DNA of 30,909 nt from a bacterium UBA2214 (GCA_002327255.1 DCUM01000080.1:1-30909), one strand, 5' to 3'; positions 23,603-30,909 are shown, counted from the first letter of the stretch. Made by a program: numbers and translations. Notes: a model not told the origin generated them from the sequence alone.

Positions 23603-24561
23603 GCATCAAATCAGCAAAAGAGCAGTCTCCGCTTGTTTCGGTCCTCATAACGTCCTATGAGCCGGATGGCGTGCTCGTTGACTGCCTGAATTCATTGCGC
23701 CGTCAGGTGACGGCTGTGCCTTTTGAAATCATCCTGGTTGATAGTTCTTCACGATTTGATGTCCGGCAAATCGCCAGTGAATATCCGGACGTGCAGGTTA
23801 TTCGTGTCAACCATCGCTGTTTCTGCGGCGAAGCCCGGAATATTGGTCTGTCACAGGTGCGGGGAAGGCTCATTGCCTTTCTCGATGCGGATTGTGAGGC
23901 GGCGCCGGACTGGATCGATCGCATGGTAGCGGCGCACCGGTCAAACCACCCGGCCATCGGCGGCGCCATCGCCAATGGCAATCCGCACAGCTATGTGGGA
24001 TGGGCCGCCTATTTCTGTGAGTTCAGCCAGTGGATGCCCGGCTCTTCTCCCCGGCTTCTCAAGGACAGCGCCGGCGCCAACATGTCGTACAAAAAGGAGA
24101 TCCTGCTGCGCTATATGCCTTTTCTCACCGGCACCTACTGTTCCGATAGCGAATTTCATTGGCGGTTGTGGCGGGATGGCCATCGTCTGTTCTTTTCTCC
24201 GGAGATGATCGTCCGGCATCACAATATCACTTCGCTGCGCAAGTATCTGCTGCATGAGTATCACCATGGCAATTGTTTCGGCCGGGTGCGTTTGACTGGA
24301 GAAGAATTTTCCGCTTTGCGGCGCTGGTTTCATATCACTTTTTTCTTTTTGCTCCCTTTCTGGAGGATGTCGAAATTGGTGTATTTTAATGTCAAGGATC
24401 GCACCTGTTTTCTGCAAATGGCTGCAGCATTGCCGCTGATCATCCCGGGCGTGATATCCTGGTGTCTGGGGGAGACGGCGGGTTTGCTGGCGGCAAAACC
24501 GCCACAATCGAGTGCCTGTGTCCAGACGCCAATTGAAAATGGTAAAAATCGATGCAAATAA
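23599..24561 (+). CDS. Family 2 glycosyltransferase
   Basis: A 320-residue GT-A protein starting at the ATGA overlap (23599). VSVLITSYEPDGVL, IILVDSSSRFD, G-E-A-R-N-I-G and FLDADC (D96-A-D98) form the donor site. AGANMSYKKEIL and the S-D-S-E-F-H-W-R-L-W motif form the acceptor side, and HHNITSLRKYLLHEYHHG is the His-rich amphipathic segment also seen in the GT-flippase fusion. A membrane segment follows (AAALPLIIPGVISWCLG). It is close in pattern to the enzyme at 17738, and both have VDSS instead of VDDGS, so a shared donor type is possible. Its end overlaps the methyltransferase gene by 10 bases. Confidence 0.9.
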   Translation: MSIKSAKEQSPLVSVLITSYEPDGVLVDCLNSLRRQVTAVPFEIILVDSSSRFDVRQIASEYPDVQVIRVNHRCFCGEARNIGLSQVRGRLIAFLDADCEAAPDWIDRMVAAHRSNHPAIGGAIANGNPHSYVGWAAYFCEFSQWMPGSSPRLLKDSAGANMSYKKEILLRYMPFLTGTYCSDSEFHWRLWRDGHRLFFSPEMIVRHHNITSLRKYLLHEYHHGNCFGRVRLTGEEFSALRRWFHITFFFLLPFWRMSKLVYFNVKDRTCFLQMAAALPLIIPGVISWCLGETAGLLAAKPPQSSACVQTPIENGKNRCK

Positions 24562-25355
24562 AATGTAAAGATTTTGATCCATACCATTTCCGGTCGGATT
24601 TTGTTCTGCCTGCAGATGAGTTCTGGCGCTTGCACATGCAGGCGGTTTATCGCCATTTTTTTGCACAATGGTTCCCGGGCGAAGGCTTTCGCAGAATATT
24701 AAAAACCGATTTGTTCGATGAAGCCACCATTCCTTTTCATCCCTCCCTGGATCTGCGTCAGCATGGAACCACTCTGGTCGGACTCGACCTCTCCCGGCAA
24801 GTGGTTTTTCGGGCCAGGCATCATCTGCAGCCAGGTTGCCAACTCGCCATTTCTGATGTGCGTCAATTACCCTTTCAATCCGAATCGTTTGATTTGATAT
24901 TCTCCAATTCAACCCTGGATCACTTTTCTGAAAAAGCGGGTATAAAAATCAGCCTGAAAGAATTGGCGCGCGTACTTGCGCCGGGCGGATTCCTTTTTAT
25001 TACCCTGGATAATCCGCATAATCCGGTTATCGGTTTCCGTAATAGGCTCCCTTTTCGCATCATGAATGCGCTGGGAATTCTCCCATTCTACATGGGAGCA
25101 ACCCTGTCGCACGATGATCTTGTCCGGTCTCTGCAAGAGAATGGATTTTCTGTCCGGCATTCCACTTTTGCCGATTTTTCTCCACGACTGCTGCTCGTCT
25201 GGTATCGGCGCCTCTTTTCGAGCGCTCAAACGCAGTGTACCGGGCGTATCTTGAGAGGCTTGTGGCGATTCGAAAGGTGGTGCAGCCGCAACTGCCTCGT
25301 TCGCCTGGGTTGCTTTATCGTCGTGTGGGCCGAAAAAAAGGGGGAAGTGGCATAG
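24552..25355 (+). CDS. SAM-dependent methyltransferase (class I, Methyltransf_11-like)
   Basis: A 267-residue protein. The Rossmann pattern is RILKTDLFDEA (motif I position, without the usual G-x-G-x-G), TTLVGLDLS with the ribose-binding Asp79, SDVRQLPFQSESFDLIFSNSTLDHF (motifs II-III, Asp102), and LARVLAPGGFLFITLDN. The glycine-poor first motif is unusual but is followed by an intact fold. It may methylate a sugar hydroxyl or carboxyl of the repeat unit or cap the chain; the target is inferred only from the operon. It starts inside the end of the previous gene and its stop directly abuts the next start. Confidence 0.85.
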   Translation: MQIKCKDFDPYHFRSDFVLPADEFWRLHMQAVYRHFFAQWFPGEGFRRILKTDLFDEATIPFHPSLDLRQHGTTLVGLDLSRQVVFRARHHLQPGCQLAISDVRQLPFQSESFDLIFSNSTLDHFSEKAGIKISLKELARVLAPGGFLFITLDNPHNPVIGFRNRLPFRIMNALGILPFYMGATLSHDDLVRSLQENGFSVRHSTFADFSPRLLLVWYRRLFSSAQTQCTGRILRGLWRFERWCSRNCLVRLGCFIVVWAEKKGEVA

Positions 25356-26654
25356 ATGGCCCGCGGGATCAGATTTTGGCGGCTTTATGGCGGAAGCGCA
25401 TTGGCGCCTTTGTATCGTCGCGATGAACTTCTGCAAATGCTCTGGCCGCTCCTGAGTCTGCTGGCCATTATCTACCGAATGATTTTTCTGCGGCGAACCC
25501 GGCGAATTGTGATCATTGGTTCCCTCGGCAAAACAACCACTTATCATGCTGTTCATCATGCGCTGGGAATTCCCATCAATATGCCCTTGAATCGCAACAG
25601 CAAAAGTTATGTGGCTCTGCGTCTGTTGCAGACACCGCTGAGAGCCCCGTTTGTAATCATCGAGGTCGGCATCGACCGGACCGGGCAAATGGCGCGTTAT
25701 GCAGCGATCATCAAGCCCACCCTGGTGATTGTGACCGCTATAGCGAGTGAACACAACCGGTCTTTGGGATCTCTGGAAAAGACGGCTGCCGAGAAGTCGC
25801 TGATGGTGAGAAAGCTGCCCGCGAACGGATTCGCCATCCTCAATGGCGATGATCCACTGGTGTTGCAGATGGCTTCCGCAACCAGGGCCCGGGTGATAAG
25901 CTATGGTTTTACGCCAGGCGCGGATATTCAGGCTCGGGAGCCTGTTCTGCACTGGCCGCACGGCATGGCGCTCCATCTGAGCGTAGGGCGTGAAGCCTTT
26001 TCGTTGCAGACCCGGCTCTTCGGGCGTCATCTCATGTACGCGGTCATGGCCGGGATGGCCACCGCGCACTGCCTGGGAAGGGATTTGGCGGAATCGGCTG
26101 CTCACCTGGAAAAAATGGCGCCTGTGCCAGGCCGAATGCAATTGCACAAGCTGCCAAGCGGGGCCTTTCTGCTGCGCGATGATTTCAAATCGACTCTGGA
26201 GACGATCAACGAAGCTTTGGATATTTTTGCACAAATCCCGGCTCACCGCAAGATCGTAGTGCTTGGCGAGGTTTCTGAACCGCCCTCGAGTCAGGGCCCC
26301 ATCTACGGGGCCATTGGCGAACGCCTGGCCGGGCTTGCCGATCAAGTGGTATTTGTGGCCGGGAAAAACAGTTCAAGATATCTGGCGGGGATTCGCCGGG
26401 CGAGTGGCAAAGGTTTCTATTACGATGCCCATCACGATATGGTGGCTGCACACCGCTTTTTGGACGGCCATCAGGCGGGCGATGTCATCCTCGTCAAAGG
26501 GCGTGATACGGAACGTCTCGATCGCATTTCGCTCCATTTGCTTGGGCGCAAGGTGGGCTGTGTCATTCCGCACTGTGACTTGCGCTTTGTTCGCTGTGAG
26601 CAATGCCCGATGTTGGACAGGGAGCGCGGTTTCAGCGTGCAGGAGGGCCGCTGA
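25356..26654 (+). CDS. Membrane-anchored MurF-like ATP-dependent ligase with Cys-rich tail
   Basis: A 432-residue Mur-ligase-family protein. An N-terminal hydrophobic helix (about residues 27-46) is followed by the P-loop G55-SLG-K59-TTT, I-E-V-G-I-D, V-I-V-T-A-I-A-S-E-H-N (the Mur N-H/E region), LNGDDPLV, a central domain, and a C-terminal domain with VVLGEV, Y-G-A-I-G-E-R-L-A-G-L-A-D-x-V-V-F-V-A-G and GDVILVKGRDTERLDRI, all as in MurF. MurF joins an amino-acid carboxylate to an amine using ATP. Here, in a glycan operon, it may attach an amino acid or peptide to a sugar acid, or build a peptide on a lipid carrier. The last 30 residues carry C402, C407, C414 and C417 (C-x4-C-x6-C-x2-C), a possible zinc site absent from normal MurF. 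It is not likely to be the housekeeping enzyme. Confidence 0.87.
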   Translation: MARGIRFWRLYGGSALAPLYRRDELLQMLWPLLSLLAIIYRMIFLRRTRRIVIIGSLGKTTTYHAVHHALGIPINMPLNRNSKSYVALRLLQTPLRAPFVIIEVGIDRTGQMARYAAIIKPTLVIVTAIASEHNRSLGSLEKTAAEKSLMVRKLPANGFAILNGDDPLVLQMASATRARVISYGFTPGADIQAREPVLHWPHGMALHLSVGREAFSLQTRLFGRHLMYAVMAGMATAHCLGRDLAESAAHLEKMAPVPGRMQLHKLPSGAFLLRDDFKSTLETINEALDIFAQIPAHRKIVVLGEVSEPPSSQGPIYGAIGERLAGLADQVVFVAGKNSSRYLAGIRRASGKGFYYDAHHDMVAAHRFLDGHQAGDVILVKGRDTERLDRISLHLLGRKVGCVIPHCDLRFVRCEQCPMLDRERGFSVQEGR

Positions 26655-26703
26655 TATCTTTATGAGAGTACAGGCCAGCCATTCAGAAAACCGGTGAGGA
26701 AAC

Positions 26704-27798
26704 ATGCAAATCGCAACGCTTGAGCATATAATCCGTCGCGTGCCCCTGTTGCATGGCTATTACATGAAACGTGCCGCGTACATCAAACGGCGCGCTTTTA
26801 TTATCTTGCACCATCTGGGCTTGTTGAAACCGTACTCTTTTGTGCAGTGGCTGGTGACGTATCGCTGTCCCTTCCACTGCGCCTTTTGCGAGGCCTCGGC
26901 CGGTCATGCGCATGAGGATGAACTCACCACGTTTGAAGCACGCGCGTTCATCGATGACCTGGCGCGCATGGGCGTCAGGCGGTTGATATTTTCAGGCGGC
27001 GAGCCTCTGGCCCGGGAAGATATTTTTGAACTGTTGACGCATGCCAATTCGCGCAAGATAAAAATCGGACTGGCGACCAACAGCTACTACACACCGGCGC
27101 GCTGGGAACAGTTGCAGCATCTGGAGTATTTCCTCTATTTCACCAGTCTCGATGGATTGGCTGAAAGTCATGATCATCGCCGGGGTGCAGTGCAGAGCCA
27201 TGAACGCGTCCTGCGCAGTCTGGCGTTGTGCGCAGAGCGCCGCGTGCCGATGCGCATGGTGAATACCGTGGTCGATAAAACCAATATAAATCAACTTGAG
27301 CAGTTGGCCGTTGAGATAAGGCATTCGGGTGCCACCCATTGGCGATTGACCCCCCTGGCGCGTGTGGGGCGGGCAGTGCAACAGGATGATGTATTTCTCG
27401 AGCGCGCCGATTTGCAATGGCTGATGGCATTCATCCGCCGCCAGCCTGATGTTCCGCGCACCGATCTGGGCGAATCGCATACCTATATCGGCTGTTTCGC
27501 GGGTGGATTTGTCGGTAATCCATTTTTTTGCGGCGCCGGACTGACGCGTTGTGCCGTAATGCCGAATGGGGATGTGCTCGGTTGTCAGCAAATTTACGAT
27601 CAAAGTTACTCAGAGGGCAATATCGGTCAAAAGCCATTCTCGACCATTTGGAAGGAAGAATTTGGCCGGTTCCGGCGGATGGCCGTGCCGGAGGGATGCC
27701 GTTCTTGTGAACATGTTCAGGCGTGTCAAGGCGGCTGCTGGGCGGAGATGCAGCTCAATGGCAAATGCCTCAAAGCGTTATGGCAGGAGCCGGTATGA
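26704..27798 (+). CDS. Radical SAM/SPASM protein in the glycan operon
   Basis: A 364-residue radical SAM protein; GGTGAGG lies 4 bases before the ATG. R-C55-PFH-C59-AF-C62 and IFSGGEPLAREDI (about 95-105) are classical. The C-terminal SPASM part is well formed: GCFAGG, FFCGAGLTRCAVMPNGDVLGCQQ, EGNIG, and GCRSCEHVQACQGGCWA. This is the peptide-modifying or anaerobic-sulfatase-maturase style of SPASM domain, more than that of sugar enzymes. It follows the MurF-like gene after 49 bases and overlaps the FemAB-like gene as ATGA. With these two neighbours a peptide-bearing glycan or lipid intermediate as substrate is plausible, but this is inference. Confidence 0.9.
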   Translation: MQIATLEHIIRRVPLLHGYYMKRAAYIKRRAFIILHHLGLLKPYSFVQWLVTYRCPFHCAFCEASAGHAHEDELTTFEARAFIDDLARMGVRRLIFSGGEPLAREDIFELLTHANSRKIKIGLATNSYYTPARWEQLQHLEYFLYFTSLDGLAESHDHRRGAVQSHERVLRSLALCAERRVPMRMVNTVVDKTNINQLEQLAVEIRHSGATHWRLTPLARVGRAVQQDDVFLERADLQWLMAFIRRQPDVPRTDLGESHTYIGCFAGGFVGNPFFCGAGLTRCAVMPNGDVLGCQQIYDQSYSEGNIGQKPFSTIWKEEFGRFRRMAVPEGCRSCEHVQACQGGCWAEMQLNGKCLKALWQEPV

Positions 27799-28736
27799 TA
27801 CTGCGGCGCCTGAGCTACGAGTCGGCGTCAAAAGGCGGCAGCCGGTTGCAGAGTACGGCCAAAGCCTTGCTGCTGCTGCCGCGGTCGTTCCGGCTGCAAT
27901 GCGTGCGCTGGCAGGGTCGTGGCAGAGACAGCGGAGAGCCGCTGCGCGCGACTTATTGCGGCGAGGGCGAGAGTCTGGACTATCTGCGCGTGCGGCTCTT
28001 CGCCGAAGTGGCGTCCGAGCAACGCGAACAGGTTACGTTCGCGGCAGCGCTGGGTGAGATGCAATCAAATGGCGAAGATGGTTTGGGGATCATCGAAATC
28101 AATCGTCTGCTCAAAACATGGCTGCCCGGCGGCGCTCTCATCACCTTTCCATGGATTCGTCAGGTCGTCGATTTGCAGGGGCCGTTCTATGCGGCCAGCC
28201 GTTCGCGCCTGCAGGCGACCTATGGACGCCGGGTGCGCCAGCACAAATACGAGGTTCATGAAACCCGGCGTGCGGACGACATCGCGCAATTCTACCACGC
28301 CCTTTATCGTGATTATGTGCAGCACCGCTTTCAGCAGATGACCCATGCCAGAACGAGGGAAGAGCTTGTGCAGGCTGGCCGGCATGGCGTCCTGCTGCAA
28401 ATCTTTCGCGGCGGTGCGAATGTGTCGGGCGTGCTTTGCCGGGTCCATCGCGATACCATCACAGCCGTGGCATTTGGACTGGCTGTGCCCTACGATGAAA
28501 ATCTGCGCCGGGGCGCTTTATCCGCTGCCTACTATTATTTGTTCTGCTGGGCCGAAGCGCGTCATCTGCGCTATGTGGATTTGCTGCGGTCGCGTCCCGA
28601 TCGCGCCGATGGCGTTTTTGAACACAAGCGGCGCTGGGGTGCGGAGGTGTTTCACGATCCGTGGTGCCATACCGTCATGGGCATTTACCCAAGGGGGCGT
28701 GCTGCAGCCGGGACCGGTTCGTTCATTTCCTTTTGA
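27795..28736 (+). CDS. FemAB/BioF2-like GNAT-fold acyltransferase
   Basis: A 313-residue protein. The ATG at 27795 overlaps the previous stop (ATGA) and has CAGGAG 5 bases upstream. The second half matches the BioF2-like/FemAB acetyltransferase pattern: FYHALYRDYVQHRFQQ, V-L-L-Q-I-F-R-G-G-A-N-V-S-G-V-L, L-R-R-G-A-L-S-A-A-Y-Y-Y-L-F-C-W-A-E, R-Y-V-D-L-L-R-S-R-P-D, then E-H-K-R-R-W-G-A-E-V near residue 280. The family includes enzymes that move aminoacyl groups from tRNA or acyl groups from CoA to cell-wall and exopolysaccharide acceptors. Paired with the MurF-like ligase it supports an amide-linked substituent on the glycan. It is the last gene of the operon. The donor cannot be told from sequence. 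Confidence 0.8.
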   Translation: MILRRLSYESASKGGSRLQSTAKALLLLPRSFRLQCVRWQGRGRDSGEPLRATYCGEGESLDYLRVRLFAEVASEQREQVTFAAALGEMQSNGEDGLGIIEINRLLKTWLPGGALITFPWIRQVVDLQGPFYAASRSRLQATYGRRVRQHKYEVHETRRADDIAQFYHALYRDYVQHRFQQMTHARTREELVQAGRHGVLLQIFRGGANVSGVLCRVHRDTITAVAFGLAVPYDENLRRGALSAAYYYLFCWAEARHLRYVDLLRSRPDRADGVFEHKRRWGAEVFHDPWCHTVMGIYPRGRAAAGTGSFISF

Positions 28737-28830
28737 TTTGCTCCCTTGGCGAACGGCTGCGCGTCATTCTGCCGAGGGCGACCAACCGGTGTGGTGCAGC
28801 ATGGGCGGACTCTGCTACGACCCGTAATAA

Positions 28831-28928
28831 CCATCATCGATCTGTGCTTGTTTTCACTTTCCGTGGCGATTTCCTGGAGGGTCAGCAATTAACCGGCACA
28901 TCCATCGTCGATCAGTGATTGTTTTCAT
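28831..28928 (+). repeat. Imperfect direct repeat, two 27-base copies
   Basis: Copies at 28831-28857 and 28902-28928 share 23 of 27 bases (ccatcRtcgatcWgtgMttg core), 71 bases apart, in the gap between the two convergent genes. No open frame or mobile-element ends are attached. They may be remnants of a small duplication. Confidence 0.55.
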
Positions 28929-28966
28929 CCCCGGGGCCGGTTCCGGCATCAAAGCAAACGACAAAA

Positions 28967-30355
28967 TCATCTTTTGCCAAAATGATACCGTCCCGTCACA
29001 TCTGCGCCGGGTGCAAACGGTTGCTTGCGAGCCAGGCCGATCTTTTGTGCCAGTGTGAGCATGGATTCAAAAACCCACCTGATCGATATGGCGAGCCAAT
29101 ACGGAAAGGCATAATAGAGTCCTTCGGCGCTGAACCGGGGACTATAGGGCCGTGCAAAGGTCAGCAGGTCTTTTCCCGTGAACCAGGCAAAAAAGTGCTG
29201 CATGCCGAAGCGGTCATTCTCCAGAGTGGGTGGGATTTTGTTCTGCATGGGCAGCCAGAACAGCTCGATCTTGGAGGCGGGCAATTTTTTCTCTGCGAAG
29301 AGCGCTTTCAAGAGATGCGGCGTATTCACATCGAGCGGCAGGCCGCAGGTGTTGGCATCGATCCCCGCCAGCGCCAGCGCGGCGATGGTGCGCAGGCACT
29401 TTTCGCACTGGCCGCAATTCAGCAGGGTATTTTGCTGGAGCAGTTTCGGCCGCCGCCAGCAGACGCGCAGGGGCACGTGGTTTTGGCGGAGAAATTCTTT
29501 CATCCTTTGCACTTTATCGAGGCGCTGCAAGCAGCCGTCGTGCCGCACGCGCAGTCCGGCCCAGGTGATTTTCTCGTCCCGCCCGGGTGCGGAGGCATCA
29601 TGGAATTTTTGCAGGGTGGCTGCATCGGAGGTGTCTTGCCAGGCCGCGAAGATGAGCTGGTTGAACCTTCCCGATGACAGCGGCGCGGTCTGGCCGATGT
29701 GCCCCAGGGCATAGCCCATCCCTCTCCAGAGATCGCCTTCCATGTCGCCCTGATAACGCCTGAAGAGATGATTGAGGCGGCGGTGGTTCCATAGCTCCAG
29801 CGCGTTGGTGTGCACATAGTGAATCGTCAAGTCCAGGCTTGCGGCGAGTGCGGAATAGCGGTTTTTGGTCAACTCGATATAGGGTTGATTGGAGGCGGGA
29901 ATATCTCCACCAAAAATCATGATGAGGCTGGGCTTGAGGTGGAGATTATTGAAGAGGGAGAAGGTGGCATCCACGCCGCCGCTGAAGAGGAGGGCGGCTG
30001 ATGTGGCAGCGTCCTGGTTCTTCACCCGTTTTGCAGCGTACAGTCGCGACCTGAGCGGCGCCCCGGGATAGATTTGCCTGAAATCGGTTTGGATGGCTGC
30101 CATGGAAGCCGCAAAGTCCTGGTCCAGTTCATCTGCATGGACATCGGCGCCGGTGATCCACGCCACGGGCAGGAGCAGCGACAACGCCGGGATGTGGAGG
30201 ATGCTTTTCGGGCAATCAATATCCACATCGTATTGGGCGTGGAATTCGGATGTGGCGAAGAAGGGCCGCATGGCGCGAGAAGTGCTGATATGGCTCTTCA
30301 CCGTTCCAGCGGCGGCGTCCGAATCGATGCGGATCCATCTGGCGTTCTTTTTCAT
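28967..30355 (-). CDS. PP-loop superfamily ATPase (QueC/ExsB-like), unknown substrate
   Basis: A 462-residue protein. The nucleotide-binding PP-loop LLFSGGVDATFSL (S125-G-G-V-D129) follows a 120-residue N-terminal part. An IMIFGGDIP strand and N-C314-GQ-C317-EK-C320-LRT, a probable metal site, follow, with Cys299 nearby. QueC-like enzymes and amidotransferases of this superfamily adenylate a carbonyl or carboxylate and replace it with a nitrogen. The protein is longer than QueC (about 230) and has unique N- and C-terminal parts, the latter aromatic. It converges on the glycan operon and may make a nitrogen-bearing sugar or amide for it. The ATG at 30355 has only a weak purine-rich upstream stretch. 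Product family is clear, function unknown. Confidence 0.82.
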   Translation of the reverse strand: MKKNARWIRIDSDAAAGTVKSHISTSRAMRPFFATSEFHAQYDVDIDCPKSILHIPALSLLLPVAWITGADVHADELDQDFAASMAAIQTDFRQIYPGAPLRSRLYAAKRVKNQDAATSAALLFSGGVDATFSLFNNLHLKPSLIMIFGGDIPASNQPYIELTKNRYSALAASLDLTIHYVHTNALELWNHRRLNHLFRRYQGDMEGDLWRGMGYALGHIGQTAPLSSGRFNQLIFAAWQDTSDAATLQKFHDASAPGRDEKITWAGLRVRHDGCLQRLDKVQRMKEFLRQNHVPLRVCWRRPKLLQQNTLLNCGQCEKCLRTIAALALAGIDANTCGLPLDVNTPHLLKALFAEKKLPASKIELFWLPMQNKIPPTLENDRFGMQHFFAWFTGKDLLTFARPYSPRFSAEGLYYAFPYWLAISIRWVFESMLTLAQKIGLARKQPFAPGADVTGRYHFGKR

Positions 30356-30722
30356 GCGCGTCGCATTCTTTCTGTCGGGTGCGGTCCGGTTTTCGTAATA
30401 TAGTATTTGCCATTGTCAGAAGCAAGAAATGATGCAGCGAGGATCTGTGATCGTCCAGCCTGACCGTACGGGTATAAAAACTTGAGGCTTTTGTCAATCC
30501 GTTGATAGATTCACTTGACAAACGTTGAATAATTCGCCAAAATATTTCGATCAGCCATGGATGCATGAAGGGATATGGAAATGCCCCTAGCAAGTTGATT
30601 ATTTGTTGTTTTTTCTTAAAAGTGTTTGACATTTACGAAGAAGCAGGTGCTTTTTAAGTAAAAATCTCTTGAAAATATCGTTTCAGTTTTGTACTTTAAC
30701 ATTGAATTTTATCAGGTTAAGT

Positions 30723-30751
30723 TTGGATGTAAATTTTCCCGGTCGTATAAA
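30723..30751 (+). promoter_or_regulatory. Candidate promoter of the tRNA
   Basis: TTGGAT (30723-30728), a 17-base spacer and TATAAA (30746-30751) form a plausible housekeeping promoter. It would start near 30758 and give about 80 bases of leader before the tRNA. A nearer -10-like TACAAT (30825-30830) has no -35 partner. Confidence 0.35.
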
Positions 30752-30761
30752 AGCGTTAGAG

Positions 30762-30785
30762 CTGCGGAGCGCAAGTCCGTTGCTC
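30762..30785 (-). repeat. Reversed fragment of a tRNA anticodon arm
   Basis: Read on the minus strand, 30785-30762 gives GAGCAACGGACT, five other bases, then TCCGCAG. Twelve plus seven bases equal the tRNA at 30857-30868 and 30874-30880, and only the five bases of the anticodon loop differ (TGCGC in place of CATAA). It lacks T-arm and acceptor parts, so it is not a working tRNA. In the + strand transcript it could pair with the tRNA precursor. Confidence 0.65.
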
Positions 30786-30836
30786 GGAAATATTTTAAAC
30801 AAGCAATAATATAAACCTATTATATACAATTAATTC

Positions 30837-30909
30837 GGGCCTGTAGCTCAACGGCAGAGCAACGGACTCATAATCCGCAGGTTGTAGGTTCGAAACCTAC
30901 CAGGCCCAC
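30837..30909 (+). tRNA. tRNA with CAT anticodon (elongator Met or Ile2), 3' end cut by window
   Basis: The cloverleaf is complete except for the end of CCA. The acceptor GGGCCTG (30837-30843) pairs fully with CAGGCCC (30901-30907). D stem GCTC/GAGC, anticodon stem CGGA/TCCG with an A-C mismatch at the first pair, loop CT-CAT-AA (anticodon 30869-30871), and T stem GTAGG/CCTAC with TTCGAAA. A perfect 1-72 pair and the lack of three G-C pairs in the anticodon stem argue against initiator tRNA. Whether the C of CAT is turned to lysidine (Ile, reading AUA) or left (Met) cannot be decided by eye. Confidence 0.93.

Larger units (their letters stand above)
30356..30836. other. AT-rich intergenic region before the tRNA
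   Basis: These 481 bases separate the PP-loop gene (minus) from the tRNA (plus). They are clearly richer in A and T than the coding parts. They contain a promoter-like TTGACA (30626-30631) without a good -10, the candidate tRNA promoter, and the reversed tRNA fragment listed separately. A minus-strand open frame (30632 down to 30216) enters the PP-loop gene in another frame and has no ribosome site or known motif. Confidence 0.5.

Noticed and set aside
24909..26345. 478-codon minus-strand open frame opposite the methyltransferase and MurF-like genes
   Set aside because: Both opposite genes are motif-supported; the reading crosses their boundary and its composition (many His, Gln, Arg) is typical of an antisense frame.
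28920..28966. GCCGGAACCGGC hairpin after the PP-loop gene as a terminator
   Set aside because: The stem is short with a two-base loop and no T-run follows on the minus strand.
28967..30355. PP-loop protein as a lasso cyclase (asparagine synthetase type)
   Set aside because: The motif SGGVDAT with CxxCxxC fits QueC/ExsB-like proteins better, there is no glutaminase-related half, and the gene is 16 kb from the precursor.
1..30909. CRISPR arrays, insertion sequences or transposases
   Set aside because: No regularly spaced repeats, no transposase or integrase motifs in any frame, and no terminal inverted repeats were seen.

Overview
The window reads as one accessory locus, about 31 kb, of a Gram-negative bacterium. 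It makes lipoproteins, YjbH-type outer-membrane proteins and a Wzc-type tyrosine kinase. Base composition is moderately GC-rich. The two lipoproteins with Cys-Lys/Glu after the lipobox and the Ig-like secreted repeats suggest a lineage of the FCB superphylum (Calditrichota/KSB1-like), but this is an impression and not a placement. No ribosomal or other phylogenetic marker is present apart from one tRNA at the right edge.

Layout. (1) 1-6447, plus strand: a truncated Wzc-like polysaccharide co-polymerase/tyrosine kinase, two proteins that together look like a YjbH protein split in two, a lipoprotein between them, and a NTP_transf_5 nucleotidyltransferase. (2) 12843-6440, minus strand: a compact RiPP (ribosomally made, modified peptide) operon. 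It holds a 72-residue Cys/Asn/Gly-rich precursor, a radical SAM/SPASM protein fused to an HPr-kinase-like domain, a second radical SAM/SPASM protein, a PqqD-like recognition protein, a Ser-His signal-peptidase-like protease, a third radical SAM/SPASM protein and a GNAT acetyltransferase. A perfect CRP-type palindrome lies upstream of the precursor. (3) 13586-15572: a GH128-like glycosidase lipoprotein and, converging on it, a fourth radical SAM protein. (4) 15767-28736, plus strand: a tightly packed glycan-assembly operon with five GT2-type glycosyltransferase domains (one fused to a Wzx-like flippase), a GT-C membrane glycosyltransferase, two more radical SAM/SPASM proteins, a methyltransferase, a membrane-anchored MurF-like ligase and a FemAB/BioF2-like acyltransferase. 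(5) 28967-30909: a PP-loop ATPase on the minus strand, an AT-rich gap, and a tRNA with a CAT anticodon.

How the parts may work together (inference). The plus-strand genes look like an exopolysaccharide system: synthesis and flipping (region 4), length control and export (region 1), trimming (GH128). MurF-like, FemAB-like and radical SAM genes inside it suggest the glycan carries unusual, perhaps amide-linked, substituents. The RiPP operon is embedded in this locus. Its kinase domain, the C-terminal serine of the precursor and the nearby nucleotidyltransferase recall the tail-phosphorylation module of some lasso peptides, here joined to radical SAM chemistry. No lasso cyclase (asparagine-synthetase-like) and no peptide exporter is seen. 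This RiPP operon is the most likely undescribed system in the window.
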